Source: Serratia marcescens
Lineage (GTDB): Bacteria > Pseudomonadota > Gammaproteobacteria > Enterobacterales > Enterobacteriaceae
Direction: 5' to 3'
DNA: 64,000 bases
Assembly: GCF_029846115.1 (NCBI RefSeq)
Contig: NZ_JARVZZ010000001.1
Location: forward strand, 3,162,001 to 3,226,000
A program made the translations under genes and the position numbers. The number at the start of each line of letters is the position of its first letter. Positions within the stretch are counted from its first letter, which is position 1. Below are positions 19,355-26,694 of this stretch, piece after piece. The notes below the pieces were generated by a model that did no database searches, had not been told where the DNA came from, and worked only from the letters and a program-made list of their open reading frames with translations.

Positions 19355-20376
19355 CGGCGGTAGTCGATGAACGGGCCGTCGGCGACCGAGCGGCGTTCGA
19401 TCAACTTCGGATGCACTTCGATCACCTGCGACTCTTCGCGCTTGCTGATAATGCGATCCAGCAGCATGGTGAAGGCCATTTCGCCCAGGCGTTCTTTAGG
19501 CTGGTGAATGGTGGTCAGCGCCGGGGTGAAGTAGCGGGCGTTGCGCACGTTGTCATAGCCGATCACGGAAATATCCTGTGGCACCCGCAGCCCCAGCTCG
19601 TCGGCCGCGCAGATGGCGCCCATCGCCATGATGTCGCCGCCGCAGAATACCGCGGTCGGCCGCTGTTTTTGCGACAGGATTTGGTGCATCGCCTTGTAGC
19701 CGGACTCCGGCTCGAAGTCACCCTGGACGATCCACTCTTCGCGAATGTCGATATGCGCTTCCTGCAGCGCCTTCATAAAGCCCTGATGACGGCCGCCGCC
19801 GGTGTTGCGCGACAGCTGGCCCGGAATGGCGCCGATATCGCGGTGGCCGCGCTCGATCAGATAACGGCCGGCCAGATAGCCGCCTTCGAACGCGTTATCG
19901 ATGATGGTATCGGTGAAGTCGCCGCGCGCGGCGCCCCAGTCCATCACCACCATCGGGATATTACGGTAGTCTTCCAGCATGCCCAGCAGCTGATCGGGGT
20001 ACTCGGAGCACATGACCAGCAGGCCGTCGACGCGCTTTTGCGCCAGCATCGCCAGGTAGGCGCGCTGCTTGTCCAGATTGTTGTGCGAGTTGCACAGGAT
20101 CAGGGTGTAGCCCTTGCTGTAGCAGCTGTTTTCCACCGCCTCGATCACTTCGGCAAAGTAGGGCGCTTCGCTCGAGGTGGCCAGCAGGCCGATCGACTTG
20201 GTGTGATTGACTTTCAGGCTGCGCGCCACGGCGCTCGGCGAGTAGTGCAGCTCTTTGATGGCGGCCCACACGGCCGCTTTGGTCTCTTCGGCGACGAAAC
20301 GAGTCTTATTGATGACGTGCGAAACGGTGGTGGTGGAAACGCCCGCGCGTTTGGCCACATCTTTAATCGTTGCCAT
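19351..20376 (-). CDS. purR: PurR, purine repressor
   Basis: 341 residues from ATG 20376, same length as E. coli PurR. LacI-type [23 protein letters not shown] plus hinge helix, then a periplasmic-binding-protein-like domain for hypoxanthine/guanine corepressors. It represses purine synthesis genes. The longer frame to 20400 lacks similarity. A candidate PurR operator lies 48 bp upstream, as expected for autoregulation. Confidence 0.96.
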   Translation of the reverse strand: MATIKDVAKRAGVSTTTVSHVINKTRFVAEETKAAVWAAIKELHYSPSAVARSLKVNHTKSIGLLATSSEAPYFAEVIEAVENSCYSKGYTLILCNSHNNLDKQRAYLAMLAQKRVDGLLVMCSEYPDQLLGMLEDYRNIPMVVMDWGAARGDFTDTIIDNAFEGGYLAGRYLIERGHRDIGAIPGQLSRNTGGGRHQGFMKALQEAHIDIREEWIVQGDFEPESGYKAMHQILSQKQRPTAVFCGGDIMAMGAICAADELGLRVPQDISVIGYDNVRNARYFTPALTTIHQPKERLGEMAFTMLLDRIISKREESQVIEVHPKLIERRSVADGPFIDYRR

Positions 20377-20423
20377 GTAAGGAATGACTCCTGAACTCAC
20401 ATGTTTACAGCATGTAAGTGTGA

Positions 20424-20439
20424 TGTTAATCGTTTGCCT
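20424..20439 (-). promoter_or_regulatory. Candidate PurR operator of purR
   Basis: On the minus strand AGGCAAACGATTAACA matches 10 of 12 defined positions of the PurR box (ANGCAANCGNTTNCNT), including the central CG. Autoregulation of purR is known in E. coli. Confidence 0.55.
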
Positions 20440-20642
20440 ACGTAGATCCTTCTCCAGAGAAGCGAAAACTGAGTTTTTAGTGTGTTGAAGTCTTCAGCGC
20501 TTAGTCAGGAGGGGCATGGATGCCGGTACGCAGTTGTGAACTGCGAATTTTGTCGCATATTGAACAAAAGTGGAAGAGGTAATCGAGATTATAAACCGGG
20601 AAATGATAACAAGATTTTATCGGCGAACTGTGGGAAAATGAT

Positions 20643-20672
20643 TTGACGTACTAATTGTACGCCTTTTATCCT
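20643..20672 (+). promoter_or_regulatory. Candidate ynhF promoter containing a dyad
   Basis: -35 TTGACG (20643-20648), 18-bp spacer, -10 TATCCT (20667-20672). A perfect inverted repeat CGTAC-TAATT-GTACG (20647-20661) occupies the spacer, an operator-like position. Confidence 0.5.
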
Positions 20673-20700
20673 TAGGAAAGCCTATTTTAAAGGAGTTATC

Positions 20701-20790
20701 ATGGATACCGAATTGAAGATGTCGCTGTTTACCACCGTCTGCGCGTTGGCGGTCATTATCGCTTTCAGCTTCGTTGCCGCGTTGAACTGA
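20701..20790 (+). CDS. ynhF: YnhF, 29-residue membrane protein
   Basis: A 29-codon frame, MDTELKMSLFTTVCALAV followed by IIAFSFVAALN, preceded by AAGGAG at the correct distance. It has a short hydrophilic N-terminus and one membrane span. It matches E. coli YnhF (29 residues) in length, pattern and location beside purR. YnhF is a stress-associated inner-membrane miniprotein of unknown function. Too short for ordinary gene finders. Confidence 0.85.
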   Translation: MDTELKMSLFTTVCALAVIIAFSFVAALN

Positions 20791-20803
20791 TTTACCCCCG
20801 GTT

Positions 20804-20831
20804 ATAAAAAAGGCGCAGCCTGGCTGCGCCT
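20804..20831 (-). terminator. Terminator of sodB
   Basis: GGCGCAGCC/GGCTGCGCC stem (20812-20830); on the minus strand it is followed by six U (A-run 20805-20811). It lies 21 nt after the sodB stop and may also cap ynhF. Confidence 0.8.
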
Positions 20832-20851
20832 CATCACCTCAGAACCTGCGC

Positions 20852-21430
20852 TTACGCCAGGTTTTCCGCGGCGAAGGTCCAGTTGACCAACGCCCAGAAG
20901 TTTTCCAGGTATTTTGGACGCGCATTGCGGTAATCGATGTAATACGCGTGTTCCCACACGTCAACGGTCAGCAGCGGTTTGTCTTCACCGGTCAGCGGGG
21001 TGGCCGCGTTGGAGGTGTTGACGATCGCCAGCGCGCCGTCCGGTTTTTTCACCAGCCAGGTCCAGCCGGCGCCGAAGTTTTTCACTGCGGCATCGGTGAA
21101 CTGCTCTTTGAACGCAGCGAAGGAGCCGAAGGATTTGACGATCGCCGCCGCCAGTTCGCCCTGCGGTTCACCGCCGCCCTGTGGCGACAGGCAGTGCCAG
21201 TAGAAGGTGTGGTTCCACACCTGCGCGGCGTTGTTGAAGACGCCGCCGTCAGAGGTCTTGATGATCTCTTCGAGCGATTTGCCCTCGAATTCGCTGCCTT
21301 TCACCAGGTTGTTCAGGTTAACCACGTAGGTGTTGTGGTGTTTGCCGTAGTGGTATTCCAGGGTCTCGGCGGAGATGTGCGGCTCGAGCGCGTTTTTCTC
21401 ATACGGTAATGCAGGTAATTCAAACGACAT
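20852..21430 (-). CDS. sodB: Iron superoxide dismutase
   Basis: 192 residues (E. coli SodB 193). Metal ligands: N-terminal histidine in [11 protein letters not shown], a second in NHTFYWHCL, and Asp/His in [14 protein letters not shown]. The glutamine in the GGGEP...F region and overall length indicate the Fe type. It dismutates cytoplasmic superoxide. The start is preceded by GGAGGAAGC. In E. coli it is translationally repressed by RyhB in low iron. Confidence 0.96.
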   Translation of the reverse strand: MSFELPALPYEKNALEPHISAETLEYHYGKHHNTYVVNLNNLVKGSEFEGKSLEEIIKTSDGGVFNNAAQVWNHTFYWHCLSPQGGGEPQGELAAAIVKSFGSFAAFKEQFTDAAVKNFGAGWTWLVKKPDGALAIVNTSNAATPLTGEDKPLLTVDVWEHAYYIDYRNARPKYLENFWALVNWTFAAENLA

Positions 21431-21629
21431 TGCTTCCTCCTTTACAGCGCCATTCGCTTCCCGCCGGGGCGAGAGTCATATGGGCCGTTTTTTATTGTGG
21501 TCTTTCAATCTTAACAATTTTCATCATAAAAAACAGGAAGAAAAGCGAGAAATGCGCGTGGGGTGGTGCGATGGGCGAGAGCTTGAACAGGCGGTTGCAA
21601 CCCAGGCCGCAACCGCGCAGAGCAGGGCA

Positions 21630-22439
21630 TTAACGAATGGTTTTCGGCGTCACTACGCGGCGTGCGCCGATGTAGTGGTTCTGCCAATAGTCATTGTCGA
21701 GCTGGCTGATGCGGATCTCTTCGCCGGTGCGCGGCGACTGGATGAATTTGCCGTTGCCCAGGTAGACGCCAACATGGTCCGCCACGCCGCGGTTGTTGAT
21801 GCGGAAGAACACCAGATCGCCGCTTTCCAGTTCGCTTTTCTTGATCGGCGCCGCGTCGCGCAGGTGATACATTTCGTTGGCGGTGCGCGGCATTTTGATT
21901 TTCACCACGTCTTTATAGGCGTAATAGATAAGGCCGCTGCAGTCGAAACCGGTGCGCGGCGAACTGCCGCCCCAGCGATAAGGCTTGCCCATCTGATCCA
22001 TCAGCTTGGCCATCGCGGTCTGCTTGGCATGCTGGTAGCGTTTTTTGTGCGCCGGGCTGAGTTTTAACGGCTTTTCGTCACGCGCCAGTTTGGCGGTGGC
22101 CATACCGGCTTCGCGGTGGCGACCATAGCCTTTTTTATAGCCCTTTTTCGGCGGGGTGACTTTAATCTTGGCGGTTTTCTGTGCTTTGGCCTTGGGTTTG
22201 GCGCTGGCGATCTTTTTCTCGCTTTTCGCCTTGGCGGTCTTGGTTTTTTTCGCAGGGGCCGTCACTTTGGCTTTTTTAGCGGCTTTGTCCGCTTTCTTTT
22301 TTCTGCGGTCATCGGGCCGCGCTTCATTAGCATGGCTTTTACGCTGCTCGGCGGCAACACGCGCCTGTGGCGCAGCGTGCGCCAAATTGAAGAAGAGCTG
22401 CGTAAACAGCAGCGCAAAGAGCGTAAGAATTAAACGCAT
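21630..22439 (-). CDS. mepH: MepH-type NlpC/P60 murein endopeptidase
   Basis: 269 residues: signal peptide (cleavage after AHA), a long Lys/Ala-rich linker (about residues 30-115) with repeated KAKK-like patches, then an NlpC/P60 domain. Catalytic cysteine in RTGFDCSGLIYYAY and histidine in VADHVGVYLGNGKF. E. coli MepH/YdhO cleaves the D-Ala-mDAP cross-link to allow wall expansion. The basic linker is longer and more lysine-rich than I would expect and may bind peptidoglycan or anionic polymers. Confidence 0.9.
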   Translation of the reverse strand: MRLILTLFALLFTQLFFNLAHAAPQARVAAEQRKSHANEARPDDRRKKKADKAAKKAKVTAPAKKTKTAKAKSEKKIASAKPKAKAQKTAKIKVTPPKKGYKKGYGRHREAGMATAKLARDEKPLKLSPAHKKRYQHAKQTAMAKLMDQMGKPYRWGGSSPRTGFDCSGLIYYAYKDVVKIKMPRTANEMYHLRDAAPIKKSELESGDLVFFRINNRGVADHVGVYLGNGKFIQSPRTGEEIRISQLDNDYWQNHYIGARRVVTPKTIR

Positions 22440-22855
22440 GTCGACGTCACCAACCTTGGCCCCGAAGCGGATATCGAAAGAGTTACAGTATTCCCGAATT
22501 TCGCCATATAAAACAGCGAAGAACTCATAAATAATAATCCATATTGTGAGAAAACGTTAATGACATTTTTTTTGGTTCAAAATCAGTCTGTTGGTGTATA
22601 AAAAAGCACCGCCGGGTGGCTGTGGATATAATTAATCCCCGTCGTCATCGCCAAGCAATATATTAGTGAAATGGTCGGATTAAAAATGTTATTCTCAACG
22701 TATGTTTTGACCGGAATGACGTGGCCGGTGAAACGCGATCGGTAGCGGGCGAATATCCTTGCAAAAGATGGCGTTTTCTTGCGACTGTTCCAGCCGCTAC
22801 AATAGCCCGCGTGATGCATGTTGTAGCCATGAAATGTGGCTTGAGGAAGCAATAA
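22440..22855. other. Divergent intergenic region mepH-grxD
   Basis: 416 bp, A/T rich near mepH. Possible -10 elements include TACAAT at 22798-22803 for grxD, but no well-spaced -35 goes with it. Short frames crossing the region lack ribosome binding sites. No RNA gene recognised. Confidence 0.4.
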
Positions 22856-23203
22856 ATGACGACGACACTTGAAAAAATTCAGCACCAGATCGCTGAAAAC
22901 CCGATTCTGCTGTACATGAAAGGTTCGCCAAAGCTGCCGAGCTGCGGTTTCTCCGCACAGGCTGTGCAAGCGCTGTCCGCCTGCGGCGAACGTTTCGCCT
23001 ACGTGGACATTCTGCAAAACCCGGACATTCGCGCCGAGCTGCCAAAATACGCCAACTGGCCGACGTTCCCGCAGCTGTGGGTAGACGGAGAGCTGGTCGG
23101 CGGTTGCGATATCATCATCGAGATGTATCAGCGCGGCGAACTGCAGCAGCTGATCAAAGAAACGGCAGAAAAGTATAAAGCGCAGGAAGACCAGCAGTCT
23201 TAA
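22856..23203 (+). CDS. grxD: Monothiol glutaredoxin GrxD
   Basis: 115 residues with the monothiol motif CGFS at Cys30. E. coli Grx4/GrxD binds a [2Fe-2S] cluster bridging two monomers with glutathione and works with BolA in iron-sulfur trafficking. Same length as E. coli. This adds to the Fe-S theme of the window (suf, nth, rsx). Confidence 0.96.
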   Translation: MTTTLEKIQHQIAENPILLYMKGSPKLPSCGFSAQAVQALSACGERFAYVDILQNPDIRAELPKYANWPTFPQLWVDGELVGGCDIIIEMYQRGELQQLIKETAEKYKAQEDQQS

Positions 23204-23231
23204 TCGACAGGCTTGCGGTTATCGCGTAACG

Positions 23232-23264
23232 GGCGGCGCCAGTGCAAACTGGGCCGCCTTTTTT
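23232..23264 (+). terminator. Terminator of grxD
   Basis: GGCGGC-CCAGT/ACTGG-GCCGCC stem with one bulged G, 4-nt loop GCAA and six T. Ends 7 nt before the rnt stop. Confidence 0.88.
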
Positions 23265-23270
23265 GTTGGT

Positions 23271-23921
23271 TTACTCGGCGAGATCGGCGACGGGCAGCGG
23301 CCAGCCGCCGAGACGTTTCCAGCGGTTAACCAGCTCGCAAAACAGCAGGGCGGTTTGCTCGGTGTCGTACAGCGCAGAGTGCGCCTGGCTGCTGTCGAAC
23401 GGCATGCCGGCGGCGATACAGGCTTTCGCCAACACCGTTTGTCCCAGCACCAGGCCGCTCAGCGCGGCGGTGTCGAAGGTGGCGAACGGATGGAACGGGT
23501 TGCGCTTCAGGCCGGCGCGTTCGGCTGCGGCCATCAGGAAGCTGTGATCGAAGTTGGCGTTGTGCGCCACGATAATGGCCCGGTTGCAACCGCGATCCTT
23601 GAGCCCTTTGCGCACCGCTTTGAAAATGGCGTGCAGCGCGTCATATTCGCTGACCGCGCCGCGCAGCGGATTGTGCGGATCGATGCCGTTAAACGCCAGC
23701 GCTTCCGGCTGCAGGTTGGCGCCCTCGAAAGGCTCCACGTGGAAGTGCAGGGTCTCGTCCCGCTGCAGCCAGCCATCTTCATCCATTTTCAGCGTGACGG
23801 CGGCGATCTCCAGCAACGCATCGGTATTGGCGTTGAAGCCGGCGGTTTCAACATCTATTACTACGGGATAAAACCCACGAAAACGACCACTCAGGGCGTT
23901 AAGATCACTTTTTTCGGCCAT
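23271..23921 (-). CDS. rnt: Ribonuclease T
   Basis: 216 residues from ATG 23921 (E. coli 215); an upstream in-frame ATG at 23954 gives an unconserved extension. DEDD-type 3'-5' exonuclease: Exo[10 protein letters not shown], Exo[12 protein letters not shown], ExoIII with [10 protein letters not shown]. It trims tRNA CCA turnover products, 5S and 23S rRNA 3' ends. Follows gloA in the same direction. In E. coli lhr lies between rnt and grxD; here the two genes are 67 bp apart. Confidence 0.95.
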   Translation of the reverse strand: MAEKSDLNALSGRFRGFYPVVIDVETAGFNANTDALLEIAAVTLKMDEDGWLQRDETLHFHVEPFEGANLQPEALAFNGIDPHNPLRGAVSEYDALHAIFKAVRKGLKDRGCNRAIIVAHNANFDHSFLMAAAERAGLKRNPFHPFATFDTAALSGLVLGQTVLAKACIAAGMPFDSSQAHSALYDTEQTALLFCELVNRWKRLGGWPLPVADLAE

Positions 23922-24032
23922 CAGTTTCTTATCTTCATCGAATGCAGCGCGCATTATGGCAAATTTTGCGCCCGGTTGCAGGCGCTATCGCGCGGAGAAT
24001 CAGCAGGGCGCAGCGCGCCCTGAAGGGGAGGC

Positions 24033-24440
24033 TTAGTGGCCGAGGCCCTGACCAGCGTGTTTGTTTTCGATCAGCTCGATTTTGTAGCCGTCCGGATCCT
24101 CGACGAAGGCGATGACCGTGGTGCCGCCTTTCACCGGGCCGGCTTCGCGGGTGACCTTGCCGCCTGCGCGGCGGATGCTGTCGCAGGTGGCGGCAACGTC
24201 GTCCACGCCCAGCGCCAGGTGGCCAAAGGCGGTGCCCATGTCGTAGCTGTCGGTGCCCCAGTTATAGGTCAGTTCGATAACCGCGCCTTCGCTCTCTTCC
24301 GTATAGCCGACGAAAGCCAGCGAGTATTTGTACTCTGGGTTTTCGCTGGTGCGCAGCAGGCGCATGCCTAATACCTTGGTGTAGAAGTCGATGGCGCGTT
24401 GCAGGTCACCGACGCGGATCATGGTATGGAGTAAGCGCAT
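24033..24440 (-). CDS. gloA: Glyoxalase I (lactoylglutathione lyase)
   Basis: 135 residues from ATG 24440, identical in length to E. coli GloA. Metal ligands fit: His5 in MRLLHTM, Glu in VIELTYN, His in FGHLALGV, Glu in YKIELIE. It isomerises the methylglyoxal-glutathione hemithioacetal to S-lactoylglutathione; the Ni(II) type in enterobacteria. In E. coli it is co-transcribed with nemRA, but here a terminator pair and 336 bp separate it from nemA, so a separate promoter is likely. Confidence 0.95.
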   Translation of the reverse strand: MRLLHTMIRVGDLQRAIDFYTKVLGMRLLRTSENPEYKYSLAFVGYTEESEGAVIELTYNWGTDSYDMGTAFGHLALGVDDVAATCDSIRRAGGKVTREAGPVKGGTTVIAFVEDPDGYKIELIENKHAGQGLGH

Positions 24441-24536
24441 AATTCCTCTGAATTGACTGTGCCGTGGCAGACGGCGGGTGGATTGAAGCACAAGCGAGTA
24501 TAGCCTTGTCCCGCAAGGGAATTCAACGTGACGAGT

Positions 24537-24553
24537 AAGTGACGATGTCACTT
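24537..24553. promoter_or_regulatory. Dyad AAGTGAC-GAT-GTCACTT upstream of gloA
   Basis: Perfect 7-bp inverted repeat with a 3-bp spacer, 97 bp upstream of the gloA ATG. The 13-bp core recurs at 49804-49816. Operator-like; the protein that would bind it is unknown. Confidence 0.5.
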
Positions 24554-24559
24554 GCCGAT

Positions 24560-24719
24560 CTCGCGACGGTGGTGTCTAAATATTGATCGAGCGTACCGAT
24601 CGATACAGAGTAATTGATCTGCACAATCAATTATCTATTCCAGCGGCAATCGTGTAAAAATCGAACGGCAATAGAGATCAACACCAGGGAACCCCGGCCC
24701 GCCTTGTGCGGGCCTTTTT
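24560..24719 (+). ncRNA. Candidate small RNA ending at an orphan terminator
   Basis: A canonical plus-strand terminator at 24696-24719 closes a region with no plus-strand gene. A possible promoter (-35 TTGCCG 24552-24557, -10 TCTAAA/TAAATA around 24575-24582) and an internal hairpin TAATTGAT/ATCAATTA near 24612-24634 are seen. The 5' end is a guess. No resemblance to a named sRNA recognised. Confidence 0.35.
24696..24719 (+). terminator. Orphan plus-strand intrinsic terminator
   Basis: GGCCCGC (24696-24702), 5-nt loop, GCGGGCC (24708-24714), then five T and TG. No minus-strand U-tract, so it works only for plus-strand transcripts, yet no plus-strand gene precedes it. Confidence 0.78.
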
Positions 24720-24731
24720 GTGCGCGGCGCA

Positions 24732-24762
24732 TAAAAAACGGCCATGTGGTTGCGTGGCCGTT
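24732..24762 (-). terminator. Terminator of nemA
   Basis: AACGGCCA/TGGCCGTT stem with six A on the plus side, giving a U-tract for minus-strand transcripts. Starts 15 nt after the nemA stop. Confidence 0.82.
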
Positions 24763-24776
24763 GGGGTCAGAACGGG

Positions 24777-25880
24777 TTACTTCGCCAGAAACGGATAGTC
24801 GGTATAGCCTTCGGCGCCGCCGCCGTAGAAGCTTTCCGGCTTAGGCTCGTTCAGCGGCGCATGCTGGCGGAAGCGCTCGACCAGATCCGGGTTGGCGATG
24901 TAGCTGCGGCCGAAGGCCACCGCGTCGATGAAGCCTTTTTCGATCAACGCTTCGGCTTTTTCGGCGGTGTAGGCGCCGGCGCCGACGATCACCCCTTTGA
25001 AGTGGGCGCGTACCGAGTCGCGGAAGGCGTCGGAATACGGTTTGCCGCCGGCCCAGTCCGGTTCGGAGATGTGCAAGTAGGCGATGTTGCGCTTATTCAA
25101 CTCTTCCACCAGATACAGCGCCGCTTCTTCCTGATCTTCACCGTTGTCCAGCCCATTGAATGGCCCCAGCGGCGAGATACGAATACCGATGTGCTCGGAA
25201 CCCCATTCGGCGATGGTGGCGTCGACCACTTCCAGCGTCAGGCGGGTGCGGTTCTCAATGCTGCCACCGTATTGATCGGTACGCTGGTTGGAAGCGGGTG
25301 ACATGAACTGGTGCAGCAGATAGCCGTGGGCCGCATGCAGTTCGATGAAGTCGAAGCCGGCTTCCCGTGCGTTGGCGGTCGCCTGGCGGAAATCGTTGAC
25401 GATGCCCGGGATCTCGCTGGTTTCGAGTGCACGCGGCGTGGAGGTCGGTACGCGCACCCAGGCGCCGGTTTCATCACGCACGGTGGTACGAGTTTCGGCG
25501 TTGATTGCCGAAGGCGCGACCGGTGCTTGCCCGCCCGGCTGCAGACTGGCGTGGGAGATGCGGCCTACGTGCCACAGCTGTACGGCGATATGGCCGTTTT
25601 TATCATGCACTGCCTGCGTGATGTTTTTCCATGCGGCGATCTGCTCCGGGGTATGCAACCCCGGTGCGCCGGCGTAGCCTTTCGCCTGGAAGGAAACCTG
25701 GGTCGCTTCGGTCACAATCAGGCCGGCGCCGGCGCGCTGTGCGTAATATTCCGCCATCAGCGGCGTAGGAATGTCGCCCGGCTCGATGCTGCGCAGACGC
25801 GTCAGCGGAGCCATAAACACGCGGTTGGGCAGGGTGATGGCGCCAACCTTCAGCGGAGAGAGCAATTTTTCAGTCTTCAT
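24777..25880 (-). CDS. nemA: NemA, N-ethylmaleimide reductase (old yellow enzyme)
   Basis: 367-residue FMN TIM-barrel flavoprotein, near E. coli NemA (365). Old-yellow-enzyme residues are visible: APLTRLRS, the active-site [14 protein letters not shown] with substrate-binding histidines, and [10 protein letters not shown]. It reduces activated alkenes, nitro compounds and maleimides with NADPH. Downstream of nemR in the same direction but with its own NemR box. Confidence 0.95.
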   Translation of the reverse strand: MKTEKLLSPLKVGAITLPNRVFMAPLTRLRSIEPGDIPTPLMAEYYAQRAGAGLIVTEATQVSFQAKGYAGAPGLHTPEQIAAWKNITQAVHDKNGHIAVQLWHVGRISHASLQPGGQAPVAPSAINAETRTTVRDETGAWVRVPTSTPRALETSEIPGIVNDFRQATANAREAGFDFIELHAAHGYLLHQFMSPASNQRTDQYGGSIENRTRLTLEVVDATIAEWGSEHIGIRISPLGPFNGLDNGEDQEEAALYLVEELNKRNIAYLHISEPDWAGGKPYSDAFRDSVRAHFKGVIVGAGAYTAEKAEALIEKGFIDAVAFGRSYIANPDLVERFRQHAPLNEPKPESFYGGGAEGYTDYPFLAK

Positions 25881-25898
25881 AGTGCATCCTGTATTTAA

Positions 25899-25913
25899 TA
25901 GACCGGTCGTCTA
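25899..25913. promoter_or_regulatory. NemR box upstream of nemA
   Basis: TAGACCGGTCGTCTA, with 5-bp arms TAGAC/GTCTA, 19 bp upstream of the nemA ATG. It resembles the better box before nemR and the known E. coli NemR operator (TAGACC..GGTCTA). Confidence 0.7.
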
Positions 25914-25970
25914 GTAATGGGCGATAAAAAACCACGAACTGCATTTTTCAATAAAAAGAAATTGTTACCG

Positions 25971-26579
25971 TTACGGTTGCGGCGGGCGCAGCAGCAACTC
26001 GATGCTTTCCAGCGCGCTGGTCAGCGGTGCCAACGAGTGACGTATCTTGGCGCGCAGCGAGGCACCGAGCCACAGTGAATACAGCGTTTCTGCGGTCGCC
26101 GCGGGGCTCATGGCCACCGACAGCGAGCCCTCGGCGATACCGCGCTCGATGGCCTCCTGCAGGTGACCGATCACGCGAGCGGTGCCCGTTTCCAGCGCAT
26201 GGCGCATCGGTTCCGACAGATCGCTCACCTCGGCGGAAAGCTTCACCGCCAGGCAGGCGTTGTGGCATTCGCTGCGGCAGTGGTAGCTGATGGCCTGAGC
26301 GTAATAGCCGAGCAGCTGGTGGCGGGCATCGCCGCGTCTGTCGGCAAATAGCGCCTGCATTTCTGCATCATAATGGGCGAAATAGCGTTGCAGCATCGCT
26401 TCGCCGAAGACTTCCTTCGAGCGAAAATAGTGGTAGAACGAGCCTTTCGGCACGCCCGCAGTGGCCAGCAGTTCGCTCAGCCCCATGCCGGTAAAGCCCA
26501 GACGCAGGCTGAGGGTTTCGCCGGTGGCGAGCAGATGTTCACGTGTGTCCACGTTGCAATGCGTTGATTTGGTCATCAT
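25971..26579 (-). CDS. nemR: NemR, TetR-family redox/electrophile-sensing repressor
   Basis: About 202 residues. N-terminal HTH TGMGLSELLATAGVPKGSFY as in E. coli NemR; cysteines in the effector domain (CRSECHNACLAVK) correspond to the region that senses electrophiles and reactive chlorine. The frame is open to ATG 26591, but that start would leave only 2 nt to the operator and no ribosome binding site, so 26579 or 26576 is more likely. Represses itself, nemA and, in E. coli, gloA. Confidence 0.9.
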   Translation of the reverse strand: MMTKSTHCNVDTREHLLATGETLSLRLGFTGMGLSELLATAGVPKGSFYHYFRSKEVFGEAMLQRYFAHYDAEMQALFADRRGDARHQLLGYYAQAISYHCRSECHNACLAVKLSAEVSDLSEPMRHALETGTARVIGHLQEAIERGIAEGSLSVAMSPAATAETLYSLWLGASLRAKIRHSLAPLTSALESIELLLRPPQP

Positions 26580-26593
26580 GGTGCCGAGCATAA

Positions 26594-26609
26594 TAGACCG
26601 ATTGGTCTA
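26594..26609. promoter_or_regulatory. NemR operator upstream of nemR
   Basis: TAGACCGATTGGTCTA: perfect 6-bp inverted repeat with 4-bp spacer, matching the E. coli NemR box. Confidence 0.82.
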
Positions 26610-26621
26610 GGTCAATGGGAA

Positions 26622-26649
26622 TAAAAAAACCGGCGCACAAAACGCCGGT
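26622..26649 (-). terminator. Terminator of eptA
   Basis: ACCGGCG/CGCCGGT stem; on the minus strand followed by seven U (A-run 26623-26629). About 45 nt after the eptA stop. Confidence 0.85.
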
Positions 26650-26694
26650 GGTCTACAAACTATTGTGCCCCAGCGGCACGCGGAAGTTAAGCGC

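Noticed and set aside
24545..24586. 13-codon open frame within the gloA-nemA spacer
   Set aside because: No ribosome binding site and too short to judge; the terminator evidence favours an RNA if anything.
26580..26591. nemR start at ATG 26591
   Set aside because: Would leave only 2 nt to the NemR operator and no room for a ribosome binding site.
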